64,000 nt of DNA, taken from RYN-230 sp963813975 (lineage in GTDB: Bacteria; Actinomycetota; Actinomycetes; Streptosporangiales; Streptosporangiaceae). The stretch lies in NCBI GenBank assembly GCA_963813975.1, contig CAWFAP010000004.1:434001-498000 (forward strand). The letters run 5' to 3'. Below, piece by piece: positions 1 to 7,977 of the stretch. Numbering within the stretch: the first letter of the stretch is position 1; each line of letters opens with the position of its first letter. Made by a program: the position numbers and the translations under genes. Below the pieces are notes generated by a model. That model made no database searches and had not been told where the DNA came from. It saw only the letters and a list, made by a program, of their open reading frames with translations.

Positions 1-155
1 TTCCAGCCCTGGTGCACGGCCGGGTCCGCGCCCACCACGTGGTCGTAGGCCATCACGTGCGCGAAGCCCAGCTCCTCGACCAGCCGCCCGTAAGCCCGCA
101 CCGCCCCGGCGTCCGGGCCGAGCTCGGTCTGCGGGAAGACCACGCCGATCTGCAT
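1..155 (-). CDS. LLM class (luciferase-like, probably F420-dependent) oxidoreductase, N-terminal fragment
   Basis: Reading leftward from an ATG at 155, the product begins MQIGVVFPQTELG and continues with an EELGFAHVMAYDHVVG stretch. This is the usual first strand and helix of bacterial luciferase-like TIM-barrel oxidoreductases, many of which use F420 in actinomycetes. Only the first 51 codons lie in the window; the rest runs off the left edge. The start is supported by an AGGAG ribosome site a few bases upstream. The substrate cannot be inferred. It precedes recQ in the opposite reading sense of the window (recQ lies upstream on the same strand), so the two may be co-transcribed. Confidence 0.8.
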   Translation of the reverse strand, partial: MQIGVVFPQTELGPDAGAVRAYGRLVEELGFAHVMAYDHVVGADPAVHQGW

Positions 156-163
156 GGCTGCTC

Positions 164-208
164 CTTCTGCTCCGCTCAGGGCGGGCTCTTCTGCTCCGCT
201 CAGGGCGG
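164..208. repeat. 21-bp tandem duplication across the recQ stop codon
   Basis: The 21-mer beginning CTTCTGCTCCGCTCAGGGCGG occurs at 164-184 and again at 188-208, a 24-bp period. The recQ stop codon (200-202) lies inside the second copy. The duplication therefore includes the end of the gene and the leader of the downstream LLM gene. It looks like replication slippage. Confidence 0.85.
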
Positions 209-2059
209 CCCGCCGCCCAGGACGTCCAGCACCTGCTGGCCGTACCGGGCCAGCTTGGCCTCCCCTACCCCGCTCACCGCGGACAACGCCGTCAGAGTCA
301 ACGGTGCCTGGGTGGCGATCTGCCGCAGCGTCGCATCGTGGAAGATCACGTACGCGGGGACGCCCTGCTCCTTGGCCGCCCCCCCGCGCCAGGCGCGCAA
401 CTTCTCGAACAGCGGCGCGGCCTCGGCGGGCAGGTCGTCCGGCGCCGCCGCGGTCCTCGCGGCCCGGGCGGCCCGGGCCCGGGGCGGGCGCTCAGGCTCG
501 CGGCGCAGCATTACCTCGCGGCGCCGGCCGAGCACGTCGTCGCTGCCCGCGGTGAGCTCCAGCGTGCCGTAGTCGCCCTGCACCGTGAGCAGGCTCTGGG
601 CCAGCAGCTGGCGGGCCACCCCCCGCCACTGGGACTCGGTCAGCTCGGTGCCGATCCCGAACACGGTCAGCGAGTCGTGCCCGTGCTCGGTGACCTTGGC
701 GGTGCCGCGGCCGAGCAGGATGTCGATTACCTGCCCGGCACCGAACCGCTGGCCCCGCTCACGCTTGAGGCGGTACACCGCGGACAGGAACTTCTGCGCC
801 GCAATGGTCCCGTCCCACGCCTCCGGCGGCGACAGGCACGTGTCGCAGTTGCCGCAGGCTCCGGATGCTTCGCCGAAGTAGCCGAGCAGCTGCGCGCGAC
901 GGCACTCGATCGTCTCGCACAGCGCCAGCATCGCGTCCAGGTGGGCGGACTGGCGCCGGCGGTGAGCCAGGTCCCCGGCCGAGGTCTCGATCAGCTTGCG
1001 CTGCTGGACCACGTCCTGGAGACCGTAAGCCAGCCACGCGGTGGAGGGCTGGCCGTCCCGGCCGGCCCGGCCCGTCTCCTGGTAGTACCCCTCGACCGAG
1101 CGGGGCAGGTCCAGATGGGCCACGAAGCGCACGTCGGGCTTGTCGATACCCATCCCGAACGCGATCGTGGCCACCATGACCAGCCCGTCCTCACGCAGGA
1201 ACCGGGCCTGATTCCGGGCCCGGGTGAACGCGTCGAGCCCGGCGTGATACGGCAGCGCGGTGATCCCGTTGGCGGTCAGGAACTCCGCCGTCTTCTCCAC
1301 CGAAGCCCTCGACAGGCAATAGACGATGCCGGCGCCGTCGGGGTGATCGCCTCGGAGGAAGGACAGCAACTGACGGCTCGGCTCAGCCTTGGGCACTATC
1401 CGGTAGGTGATGTTGGGCCGGTCGAAGCTCGCCACGAAGTGACGCGCGCCCTGCAGGCCCAGCCGGGCCGCGATCTCGGTGCGGGTGGCCTGCGTCGCGG
1501 TGGCGGTCAGCGCGATGCGGGGCACGTCCGGCCAGCGCTCGTGCAGCCCGGAGAGCGTGAGGTAGTCGGGCCGGAAGTCGTGGCCCCACTGGGACACGCA
1601 ATGCGCCTCGTCGATGGCGAACAGCGACACGGTGCCCCGGTCGAGCAGCGCCACGGTGGAGTCGGTGCGCAGCCGTTCCGGCGCCAGGTAGAGCAGGTCC
1701 AGGTCGCCGGCCAGGAACGCGGCCTCCATCTCGCGCCGCTCGGCGGCCTCCTGGGTCGAGTTCAGGAAGCCGGCCCGGACGCCGAGCGCCCGCATGGCGT
1801 CCACCTGGTCCTGCATCAGCGCGATGAGCGGGGAGATGACCACCCCGGTGCCCCGGCGGACCAGCGCGGGAATCTGGTAGCAAAGTGACTTGCCGCCGCC
1901 GGTCGGCATCAGCACCAGCGCGTCGCCGCCCGCGATGAGGTGCTCGATGATCTCCTGCTGGGGGCCGCGGAACGAGTCGTACCCGAATACCCGGCGCAGC
2001 ACGTCCAGCGCGCCGTCCGTCCCACCGCTCAGCGCGGGAGCCGATCCGGGAGGCAGCAC
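200..2059 (-). CDS. recQ: ATP-dependent DNA helicase RecQ
   Basis: The 619-residue product matches RecQ in length and motif order. It unwinds DNA 3' to 5' in recombination and fork repair. Visible motifs are Walker A PTGGGKS (about 52-58), DEAH box (150-153), the SAT-type motif TATAT, GMGIDKPDVR and the QETGRAGRDG motif VI near 328-336. An RQC-type zinc site uses Cys386, Cys402, Cys405 and Cys408. A C-terminal HRDC-like region follows (about 540-615). The start is a GTG at 2059; the protein then opens MLPPGSAPALSGG. The downstream end is a direct repeat. Function is very likely; regulation is not visible. Confidence 0.95.
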   Translation of the reverse strand: MLPPGSAPALSGGTDGALDVLRRVFGYDSFRGPQQEIIEHLIAGGDALVLMPTGGGKSLCYQIPALVRRGTGVVISPLIALMQDQVDAMRALGVRAGFLNSTQEAAERREMEAAFLAGDLDLLYLAPERLRTDSTVALLDRGTVSLFAIDEAHCVSQWGHDFRPDYLTLSGLHERWPDVPRIALTATATQATRTEIAARLGLQGARHFVASFDRPNITYRIVPKAEPSRQLLSFLRGDHPDGAGIVYCLSRASVEKTAEFLTANGITALPYHAGLDAFTRARNQARFLREDGLVMVATIAFGMGIDKPDVRFVAHLDLPRSVEGYYQETGRAGRDGQPSTAWLAYGLQDVVQQRKLIETSAGDLAHRRRQSAHLDAMLALCETIECRRAQLLGYFGEASGACGNCDTCLSPPEAWDGTIAAQKFLSAVYRLKRERGQRFGAGQVIDILLGRGTAKVTEHGHDSLTVFGIGTELTESQWRGVARQLLAQSLLTVQGDYGTLELTAGSDDVLGRRREVMLRREPERPPRARAARAARTAAAPDDLPAEAAPLFEKLRAWRGGAAKEQGVPAYVIFHDATLRQIATQAPLTLTALSAVSGVGEAKLARYGQQVLDVLGGGPP

Positions 2060-2165
2060 GGGCCGATTCTATGAGGATTCAGCCGCCCCGGGGGCCGTGG
2101 CCGACCGTTGCCGTGGACGCGGCGCGCTGCGGCCGCCGGGAGGGACGGGAGGCGGCGCCGGGCGG

Positions 2166-3224
2166 TCAGGGGGTGCAGGCGGTGGCCAGGAATCCGGTGA
2201 CGGCGGCGGTGAACTCGGCGGGGCGCTCCAGGTGCGGTGAGTGCCCGCAGCCCGGCAGCACGCGCTCGGTGTACCGGCCGCCCGCCGCCTGGTAGCGGTC
2301 GAGCACCGCGCGCATCTGGCCGACCATGGGCTGGGCCGGGAACACTTCCGGGCCGGGCCAGCCCGGTATCGCGCCGAGGGCGCCGAGGTGGCCCAGGTCC
2401 ACCAGGGAGGTATCCGAGACGATCTGGTCGGCGTCGCCGCGGATCCACAGCACCTCGGGCCGGTCCCCGAGGGCCGCGAAGCCGGACAGGTCGCAGTACT
2501 TCGGGGAGATCGCATTGTTGACGCCGTGCTCGCCGGGCGCGGCACCCGGCCAGTTCGCCGAGACCGCGGTGTCACCCGGGTAGTTGGCCGGGCCGATAGC
2601 CACCTCCAGCATCGCCTCCACCAGGGCGTCCTCCACGCCGGGCGGGAGCGCGACCGGGTTGCCGTACAGGTGAGTGAGGACCTGGCGGGGGGAGGCCTGA
2701 TCCTCGGTGCTCCGGTCGCCGGCCTCGATCCGGCGGACCACCTCGGGACTGGCGGTGCCCCCGCCCGACCCGGCGTAGTCCGGCCAGCAGGGGGTCCCGC
2801 CGCGGTCGCGGGTCCCCCCGAAGCCGAACGGGGACATGGGGCTCTCCAGGATGATCGACGCCACCGTGCCGGGGTGGTCGGCCGCATACTGGAGCGCCAC
2901 GCCGCCGCCCAGGGACCAGCCGAGCAGGTGCACCTGCTGGCCCCCGGTCAGCAGGCCGCCCTCGGTCAGCACTGCGTGGAGATCGTCCGCGAAGTCCCGG
3001 ACTCCGCGCCGCGCGTCCACCGGCGCCCGCTCCGACTGGCCGAAGCCCCGCAGGTCGGGGGCGACGCAGCGGTAGCCGCCGGCCAGCGCCACCATGGTCT
3101 CGGCGAAGAACCGGGCGGCGGACACGTTGCCGTGCACCAGCACGAGAGGCGGCGCGTCCGGCGCGCCCGCCGTGAGCACGTGCGTGCGCAGGCGCGACGT
3201 CTCGATGTGCCGGGAGTCGAACAC
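2166..3224 (-). CDS. alpha/beta hydrolase
   Basis: A 352-residue cytoplasmic alpha/beta hydrolase. The oxyanion HG dipeptide is at 31-32 (VLVHGNVSAARFF). The nucleophile elbow GWSLGG puts the catalytic serine at 104. The acid lies in the LWIRGDADQIV segment and the histidine in GCGHSPHLERP near the end. This order is typical of the esterase/haloalkane-dehalogenase-like fold, but the substrate is not predictable. The GTG at 3224 gives the best N-terminus although no strong ribosome site precedes it, so the exact start is uncertain. It diverges from the SDR gene that begins at 3338. Confidence 0.85.
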   Translation of the reverse strand: MFDSRHIETSRLRTHVLTAGAPDAPPLVLVHGNVSAARFFAETMVALAGGYRCVAPDLRGFGQSERAPVDARRGVRDFADDLHAVLTEGGLLTGGQQVHLLGWSLGGGVALQYAADHPGTVASIILESPMSPFGFGGTRDRGGTPCWPDYAGSGGGTASPEVVRRIEAGDRSTEDQASPRQVLTHLYGNPVALPPGVEDALVEAMLEVAIGPANYPGDTAVSANWPGAAPGEHGVNNAISPKYCDLSGFAALGDRPEVLWIRGDADQIVSDTSLVDLGHLGALGAIPGWPGPEVFPAQPMVGQMRAVLDRYQAAGGRYTERVLPGCGHSPHLERPAEFTAAVTGFLATACTP

Positions 3225-3337
3225 CGGGCGGCAACTCTGCGGGAGAGGGCATCAGGCGTCCAGGGTTGTGGCGGAAAGTGCTTCAGGTCCTACCGCCCTG
3301 CGCGGGATCATGTCAACGACGAGACGAGGAGCTCAGG

Positions 3338-4147
3338 GTGGATTCCACGACGCAGCCCGCCGCCGGTCAGGCCCCCCGGGGTGACGCCGCGGGCGGGAAC
3401 GGGCGGCCGCTGGCTGGCCGGCGGGCCCTGGTCACCGGCGCGGCGGGCGGGATCGGCGCCGCCTGCGCCCGCGCCCTGGCCGCCGCCGGCGCGACGGTGA
3501 TCGCCGCCGACCGGGACGGCCCCGGTGCCGCGGCCGTGGCCACGGAGCTGGGCGGCGAGGCGTGGACGGTGGACCTGACCGACGTGGCCGCGCTGGAAGG
3601 CCTCCGGCTCGACGTGGACATCCTCGTCAACAACGCCGGGATCCAGCACGTGGCGCCGGTCGAGGAGTTCCCGCCGGGGATGTTCCGGCGGATCCTCCAG
3701 CTGATGGTGGAGGCCCCGTTCCTGCTGGCCCGGGCGGCCCTGCCGCACATGTACCACCAGGAGTACGGCCGGATCATCAACATCAGCTCCGTGCACGGGC
3801 TGCGCGCCTCGCCGTACAAGTCGGCCTATGTGACGGCCAAGCACGGCCTGGAGGGGTTGTCCAAGGTGATCGCCCTGGAGGGCGCGGCCCGCGGCGTCAC
3901 CAGCAACTGCATCAGCCCCGGCTACGTGCGCACGCCGCTGGTGGAGAAGCAGATCGCCGACCAGGCCCGGGTGCATGGCATCACCGAAGACCAGGTGCTC
4001 GGGTCGGTCATCCTGGCCGACAGCGCGGTGAAGCGGCTGGTCGAGCCGGCCGAGGTCGCCGGGCTCGCGGTCTGGCTGGCCGGGCCGCAGGCGGGCATGG
4101 CCACCGGCACGACGTTCACGCTCGACGGCGGCTGGACGGCGAAATAG
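3338..4147 (+). CDS. SDR family oxidoreductase, 3-hydroxybutyrate dehydrogenase-like
   Basis: A 269-residue classical short-chain dehydrogenase. It shows the TGAAGGIG dinucleotide motif (33-40), NNAG (98-101), catalytic Ser near 151, Tyr164 and Lys168 (YVTAK), and the C-terminal TLDGGWTAK end seen in D-3-hydroxybutyrate dehydrogenases. That enzyme interconverts 3-hydroxybutyrate and acetoacetate with NAD(H), in ketone-body or PHB metabolism. The ISPGYVRTPLVEKQI segment also fits this subgroup. An open frame extends upstream, but the GTG at 3338 has an AGGAG six bases ahead, so this start is preferred. No partner genes support the substrate, so the specificity is tentative. Confidence 0.85.
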   Translation: MDSTTQPAAGQAPRGDAAGGNGRPLAGRRALVTGAAGGIGAACARALAAAGATVIAADRDGPGAAAVATELGGEAWTVDLTDVAALEGLRLDVDILVNNAGIQHVAPVEEFPPGMFRRILQLMVEAPFLLARAALPHMYHQEYGRIINISSVHGLRASPYKSAYVTAKHGLEGLSKVIALEGAARGVTSNCISPGYVRTPLVEKQIADQARVHGITEDQVLGSVILADSAVKRLVEPAEVAGLAVWLAGPQAGMATGTTFTLDGGWTAK

Positions 4148-4168
4148 CCGGCCCAGGACGGCCCGTCC

Positions 4169-4187
4169 GGGCGTGCGGGCCACGCCC
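4169..4187. terminator. GC-rich hairpin between convergent genes
   Basis: GGGCGTG and CACGCCC form a 7-bp perfect stem around a 5-base loop, 22 bp after the SDR stop and 73 bp from the helicase stop. There is no T-tract, as is common in high-GC actinomycetes. A weak bidirectional terminator is the simplest reading. Confidence 0.45.
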
Positions 4188-4259
4188 GCCGGGAACCACA
4201 GCCGACCAGGACCCGGGCCGTGGTGTCACCGACGTTGCTGGAGTGTTTCGCGGCCGCGG

Positions 4260-6113
4260 TCAGCGGCCGGATCGTGCCCAGCGGCGGATCGTGTCGATTC
4301 GCGCCTGGATCTGCTCCGCGGTGGCCTGCGGCAGGGGTGGGCCGCCGCACGCCCGGCGCAGGTCCGCGTGCACCACCGCGTGCGGCTGCCCGGTGCGGTG
4401 GTGCCAGGCGCCGATCAGCCCGTTCAGCTCCTTGCGCAGGCCGGCCAGCACCTCCCGGCGGACCGGCGCCCCGGCCGGCGCCCCGGCCGCCCCGCGGGCG
4501 GCTGCCCCGTGAGCCGCCGCTTCCGGTCCAGGGCCCGCAACGGAAGCCGCCCACGCAGGCACGCCGCGCCCAGGTCCTGGGGGCTGCGGGCCGGTGCCGC
4601 CGGCCCCGGGGCCCGGTGACCGGCCCTTGAGCCGCTCGGCCTGCCGCTTGCGCAGCAACAGCGCGACCTGCTCGGGTTCGAGCAGCCCGGGCAGGCCGAG
4701 GAATTCCTCTTCCGCCGCGCTGGTGCCGAACTCGTTGCCGTCATACAGGACCCGGTCGAAGTGCGCGGACGCCTGCAGCGCCTCGAACGGGAGCTCGCCG
4801 TCGGCGTCCGGGATATCCCGGGAGCGCTGCGCCTCGGCCAGCTCGCGCTCTTCGGCGCCGTCGGGCTGGGCGGCCAGCACGTGATCACGGGCGGCCTCCA
4901 GTTCCGCGGCGTAACCGAGCAGGGTCGGGATGGAGGGCAGGAACACCGACGCGGTCTCGCCGCGCTGGCGGGCCCGGACGAACCGACCCACGGCCTGCGC
5001 GAAGAACAACGCCGTGCCCACGCTGGTCGCGTAGACGCCCACGGCCAGCCGGGGGATGTCCACACCCTCCGACACCATCCGGACGGCCACCATCCACCGG
5101 TCTTCGGAGTCCGCGAACGCGGCGATCTTCCGGCTGGCCGTGGGGTCGTCGGAGAGCACCACGACCGGCCTGGTCCCGCTGAGCCGGCGCAGCAGGGCCG
5201 CATACGCCCGGGCGTCCGCGTGATCACCGGCGATGACCAGGCCGCCCGCGTCGGGCATGCCCCGGCGCACCTCGCTCAGCCGGCGGTCGGCGGCCTCCAG
5301 CACGCGCTGCACCCATTCGCCCTGCGGGTCCAGTGCGGTCCGCCAGGCCTGGGCGAGCTGATCGGGGAGCATGGGCGTGCCCAGCGTCCCGGTGATCTCA
5401 TCTCCGGCCCGGGTCCGCCAGCGCATCTCACCGGAGTAGGCCAGGAAGATGACCGGGCGGACCACGCCGTCGTCGAGGGCCGGCCCATAGCCGTAGACGT
5501 AGTCGGAGACGCTGCGCCGGCTCCCGTCGGTGTCCGGGGCATAGGTCACGAACGGGATCGGGTTGGCGTCGCTGCGGAACGGGGTGCCGGTCAGCCCCAG
5601 CCGGCGCCGGGCGGGCTCGAACGCCTCCCGGGCCGCGTCCCCCCAGGACAGCGCGTCGCCCGTGTGATGGATCTCGTCGAAGATCACCAGGGTGCGCCGG
5701 TTGACGGTGCGCTGCCGGTGCAGGATCGGGTGCGCGGCGACCTGTGCGTAGGTCACCGCCACCCCGGTGAAGTCGGCGGACGCGCGGCCCTGCGCGTTGC
5801 GGTAGGAGGAGTCCAGGGAGATGCCGACGTAGTGCGCGGCCTGGGCCCACTGGTGCTTCAGGTGCTCGGTGGGGGTGACCACGGTGATCGAGGCGATCTC
5901 CCGGCGGGCCAGGAGCTCCGCAGCGATGGTCAGTGCCCAGGCCGTCTTGCCTGCTCCTGGGGTCGCGACCAGCAGGAAGTCGCGCCGGGGCAGGCGGAAA
6001 TACTCCCGGTAAGCCTCCTTTTGCCAGCTCCGCAGGGGCAGGAGCAGATCAGGCCGGACCGGAGCGTCCGGGCGGCTGCCATCCTCATCGGGTGCGGTCG
6101 CGGGGGTGCTCAC
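4260..6113 (-). CDS. DEAD/DEAH-box superfamily II helicase
   Basis: A 617-residue helicase of the type found as a single-copy gene in many actinomycetes. It has Walker A TPGAGKT (51-57), the VVTPTEHLKHQW motif Ia, DEIHH as the Walker B box (about 146-150), LTGTPFRSD (motif III region), and a second RecA-like domain with SEGVDIPRLAVGVYAT and AVGRFVRARQRGE. The C-terminal 150 residues are Gly/Pro/Ala-rich and probably flexible, ending in a helical segment. The GTG start gives MSTPATAPDEDGS. The nucleic-acid substrate (DNA or RNA) cannot be told from sequence. Confidence 0.85.
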   Translation of the reverse strand: MSTPATAPDEDGSRPDAPVRPDLLLPLRSWQKEAYREYFRLPRRDFLLVATPGAGKTAWALTIAAELLARREIASITVVTPTEHLKHQWAQAAHYVGISLDSSYRNAQGRASADFTGVAVTYAQVAAHPILHRQRTVNRRTLVIFDEIHHTGDALSWGDAAREAFEPARRRLGLTGTPFRSDANPIPFVTYAPDTDGSRRSVSDYVYGYGPALDDGVVRPVIFLAYSGEMRWRTRAGDEITGTLGTPMLPDQLAQAWRTALDPQGEWVQRVLEAADRRLSEVRRGMPDAGGLVIAGDHADARAYAALLRRLSGTRPVVVLSDDPTASRKIAAFADSEDRWMVAVRMVSEGVDIPRLAVGVYATSVGTALFFAQAVGRFVRARQRGETASVFLPSIPTLLGYAAELEAARDHVLAAQPDGAEERELAEAQRSRDIPDADGELPFEALQASAHFDRVLYDGNEFGTSAAEEEFLGLPGLLEPEQVALLLRKRQAERLKGRSPGPGAGGTGPQPPGPGRGVPAWAASVAGPGPEAAAHGAAARGAAGAPAGAPVRREVLAGLRKELNGLIGAWHHRTGQPHAVVHADLRRACGGPPLPQATAEQIQARIDTIRRWARSGR

Positions 6114-6211
6114 GAGGCCGAAAGGCTACCAGCGGTGACCCGGCTCGCCGGGCCAGCCCTCGGCATGGCGCGCCCGTGGTGCGGCCCGGCCGGGCCGCAG
6201 CACGGGCCTCC

Positions 6212-6430
6212 CTATTCGCCGGCCTGCCCGGCCCGGGGGGTGGCCGCGGGCCGTCCCCGCGAGCGCATCCGGCCCGTGTTCCCGGGCAGCCTGCCCGCCT
6301 CGGACAGCGCCCGGCGCAGCAGGAACTCGATCTGGGCGTTGGTGCTGCGCAGCTCGTCGGCGGCCCATTTGGCCAGGGCGTCGTGCACGGCCGGGTCGAG
6401 CCGCAGGAGCATGCCCTTGCGTTCGCTCAT
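6212..6430 (-). CDS. small ribbon-helix-helix (Arc/HicB-like) protein
   Basis: About 72 residues starting MSERKGMLLRLDP. The pattern is a short beta strand (MLLRLDPAVHDAL), then two helices (ALAKWAADELRST, NAQIEFLLRRALSEAG), then a basic tail. This is the layout of RHH DNA-binding proteins. Two GTG codons five and four codons upstream are alternative starts (6445 or 6442), and no good ribosome site decides. It sits just downstream of the SPFH gene on the same strand. I recall the same pairing in other actinomycete genomes, so it may be a regulator or a partner rather than half of a toxin-antitoxin pair; no toxin gene is adjacent. Confidence 0.7.
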   Translation of the reverse strand: MSERKGMLLRLDPAVHDALAKWAADELRSTNAQIEFLLRRALSEAGRLPGNTGRMRSRGRPAATPRAGQAGE

Positions 6431-6488
6431 CGGACCGGACACCACCCCGTCATGAGTGCCCCGTCTTTGGCAGTAGTTGAGTGCCCCG

Positions 6489-7460
6489 TCACTGGTAGAG
6501 CGAGCCCGTGTTGACCACCTGCTGGGTGGCCTGCTCGCTGCACAGCACGACGAGCAGGTTGGACACCATCGCTGCCTTGCGCTCCTCGTCCAGCTCCACG
6601 ACCTCCTGCTCCTCGAGCTGCTGCAGCGCCAGCTGGACCATGCCGACCGCCCCCTGGACGATCCGCTGCCGCGCCGCGACCACGGCGCTCGCGGCCTGGC
6701 GGCGCAGCATGGCCTGGGCGATCTCGGCCGCGTAGGACAGCCGGGTCAGCCGCGACTCGATGATGGTGACGCCGGCCGAGGCGACGCGCGCCGCGATCTC
6801 GGCCGACAGCCGCCCGGTGACCTCGTCCGCGTTGCCGCGCAGCGACAGCTGGCCAGCATCCCCCGTGTCGTAGGGATAGCTGGTGGCGATGTGCCGGACC
6901 GCGGTCTCGGTCTGCGTCGCGACGAACTGGGTGAAGTCGTCCACCGCGTAGAGCGCGAGGGCCGTGTCGCTGACCTGCCAGACGACCACGGCCGCGATCT
7001 CGATCGGGTTGCCGTCGGCGTCGTTGACTTTGGCCAGCGGGGTCTCGTGGTTGCGGATCCGGGTCGACACCCTGCGCCGGATGGTGAACGGGTTGACCCA
7101 GCGCAGCCCGGGCTCCCTGACCGTGCCGGAATACCGGCCGAACAGCTGCACCACCCGGGCCTCGCCCGGGACAACCTGGACCAGGCCGCGCAGTGCGAGA
7201 ACCGCCGCGATCAGCAGGAGCACGCCGATGATGACCAGGGTCACGGCGCCTGCACCGCCGACCGGCTTGACCAGGACCAGCAGGGCGATCACGACCAGCA
7301 GGGTGACGATGCTGAGAATGAGGACCGGCAGGCCAGACGTGGAATGGGCGGGCCGCTCGGTCAGCGGGCGGGCCGGCGGCGGCAGGACTGGTGTGCCGGT
7401 GCTGCGCGGCTCCGGGCGGTTGGCCTCTGGGTTCGGCGCTGCGGTGCTGTGCGTGGCCAT
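6489..7460 (-). CDS. SPFH (stomatin/prohibitin/flotillin) domain membrane protein
   Basis: 323 residues from the ATG at 7460, which has an excellent GGAGGAGG site. The first 45 residues are Pro/Ala-rich. Two membrane segments follow (LILSIVTLLVVIALLVLV and AGAVTLVIIGVLLLIAAVLAL), then the SPFH domain with its VVPGEARVVQLFGRYSGTVREPGLRWVNPF opening read in segments, an IEIAAVVVWQVSDTALA core and a coiled ERK-containing C-terminus (MLRRQAASAVVAARQ). Such proteins scaffold membrane microdomains. An open frame runs far upstream, but that part is not coding. A clear promoter lies 40-68 bp ahead of the start. The RHH gene follows downstream. Confidence 0.9.
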   Translation of the reverse strand: MATHSTAAPNPEANRPEPRSTGTPVLPPPARPLTERPAHSTSGLPVLILSIVTLLVVIALLVLVKPVGGAGAVTLVIIGVLLLIAAVLALRGLVQVVPGEARVVQLFGRYSGTVREPGLRWVNPFTIRRRVSTRIRNHETPLAKVNDADGNPIEIAAVVVWQVSDTALALYAVDDFTQFVATQTETAVRHIATSYPYDTGDAGQLSLRGNADEVTGRLSAEIAARVASAGVTIIESRLTRLSYAAEIAQAMLRRQAASAVVAARQRIVQGAVGMVQLALQQLEEQEVVELDEERKAAMVSNLLVVLCSEQATQQVVNTGSLYQ

Positions 7461-7499
7461 CTTGGCCTCCTCCACAAGGGGAGCTGATAACACTCTTCT

Positions 7500-7528
7500 A
7501 GCATAGTGATATCTATTTTTTTTGGCAA
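7500..7528 (-). promoter_or_regulatory. vegetative-type promoter of the SPFH gene
   Basis: On the minus strand TTGCCA (7523-7528) and TATGCT (7500-7505) are separated by 17 bp that contain a run of A residues. This places a transcription start near 7493, about 33 bp ahead of the start codon. The stretch is strikingly AT-rich for this genome. Assignment rests on consensus matching only. Confidence 0.55.
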
Positions 7529-7673
7529 GGAGTCCCGCTGCGACCCGCCGGAGGGGGCGGTCCGGCGGCCCGGCGGCCCGGCGGCCCGCTGCCGGGAGGC
7601 GCGGGAGATGCATTCCTGTAGCCCGCCCCGCCAGCCTGCTGCCAGCACGCCGCCGCTGGCATATCGTGGGTGT

Positions 7674-7841
7674 ATGGGGAAACTTTTGCTCATCCTGCTC
7701 GCAGTGTTCGCGGTGTTTCTCGTCGTCTCGGTACTGATCTCCGCCCTGCACTTCCTGTTCATCGTGGCCTTGGTCGTGGTGGTCGTGCTCGGGGCGCTGC
7801 GCCTTACCAGCGGCATGCGGCGGCGGCGCGTACGCAGGTAA
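7674..7841 (+). CDS. 55-residue small membrane protein
   Basis: ATG at 7674 gives MGKLLLILLAVFAVFLVV followed by a second hydrophobic run (LHFLFIVALVVVVVLGAL) and a basic tail RRRRVRR. The two segments look like a helical hairpin with the tail on the cytoplasmic side. It is divergent from the SPFH gene. No family is recognised. A weak purine-rich site (GGGTGT) precedes the start. Coding is supported by the sharp hydrophobic/basic organisation. Confidence 0.6.
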   Translation: MGKLLLILLAVFAVFLVVSVLISALHFLFIVALVVVVVLGALRLTSGMRRRRVRR

Positions 7842-7977
7842 CCTGCGCTGATGCTGGCGTCCCGCGGGCGCCGGGACGCCGGGACCACGGGCCTGGCTGG
7901 CCAGCCCGGTCGCCAGGCGGCTCGTAGCGCGACCGGGGGACCCTGCCCGTGCCGCGTGACCCAGGCCCGGAGGTCTG

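Noticed and set aside
6212..6430. Toxin-antitoxin module at the RHH gene
   Set aside because: No toxin-like gene on either side; the neighbour is an SPFH protein.
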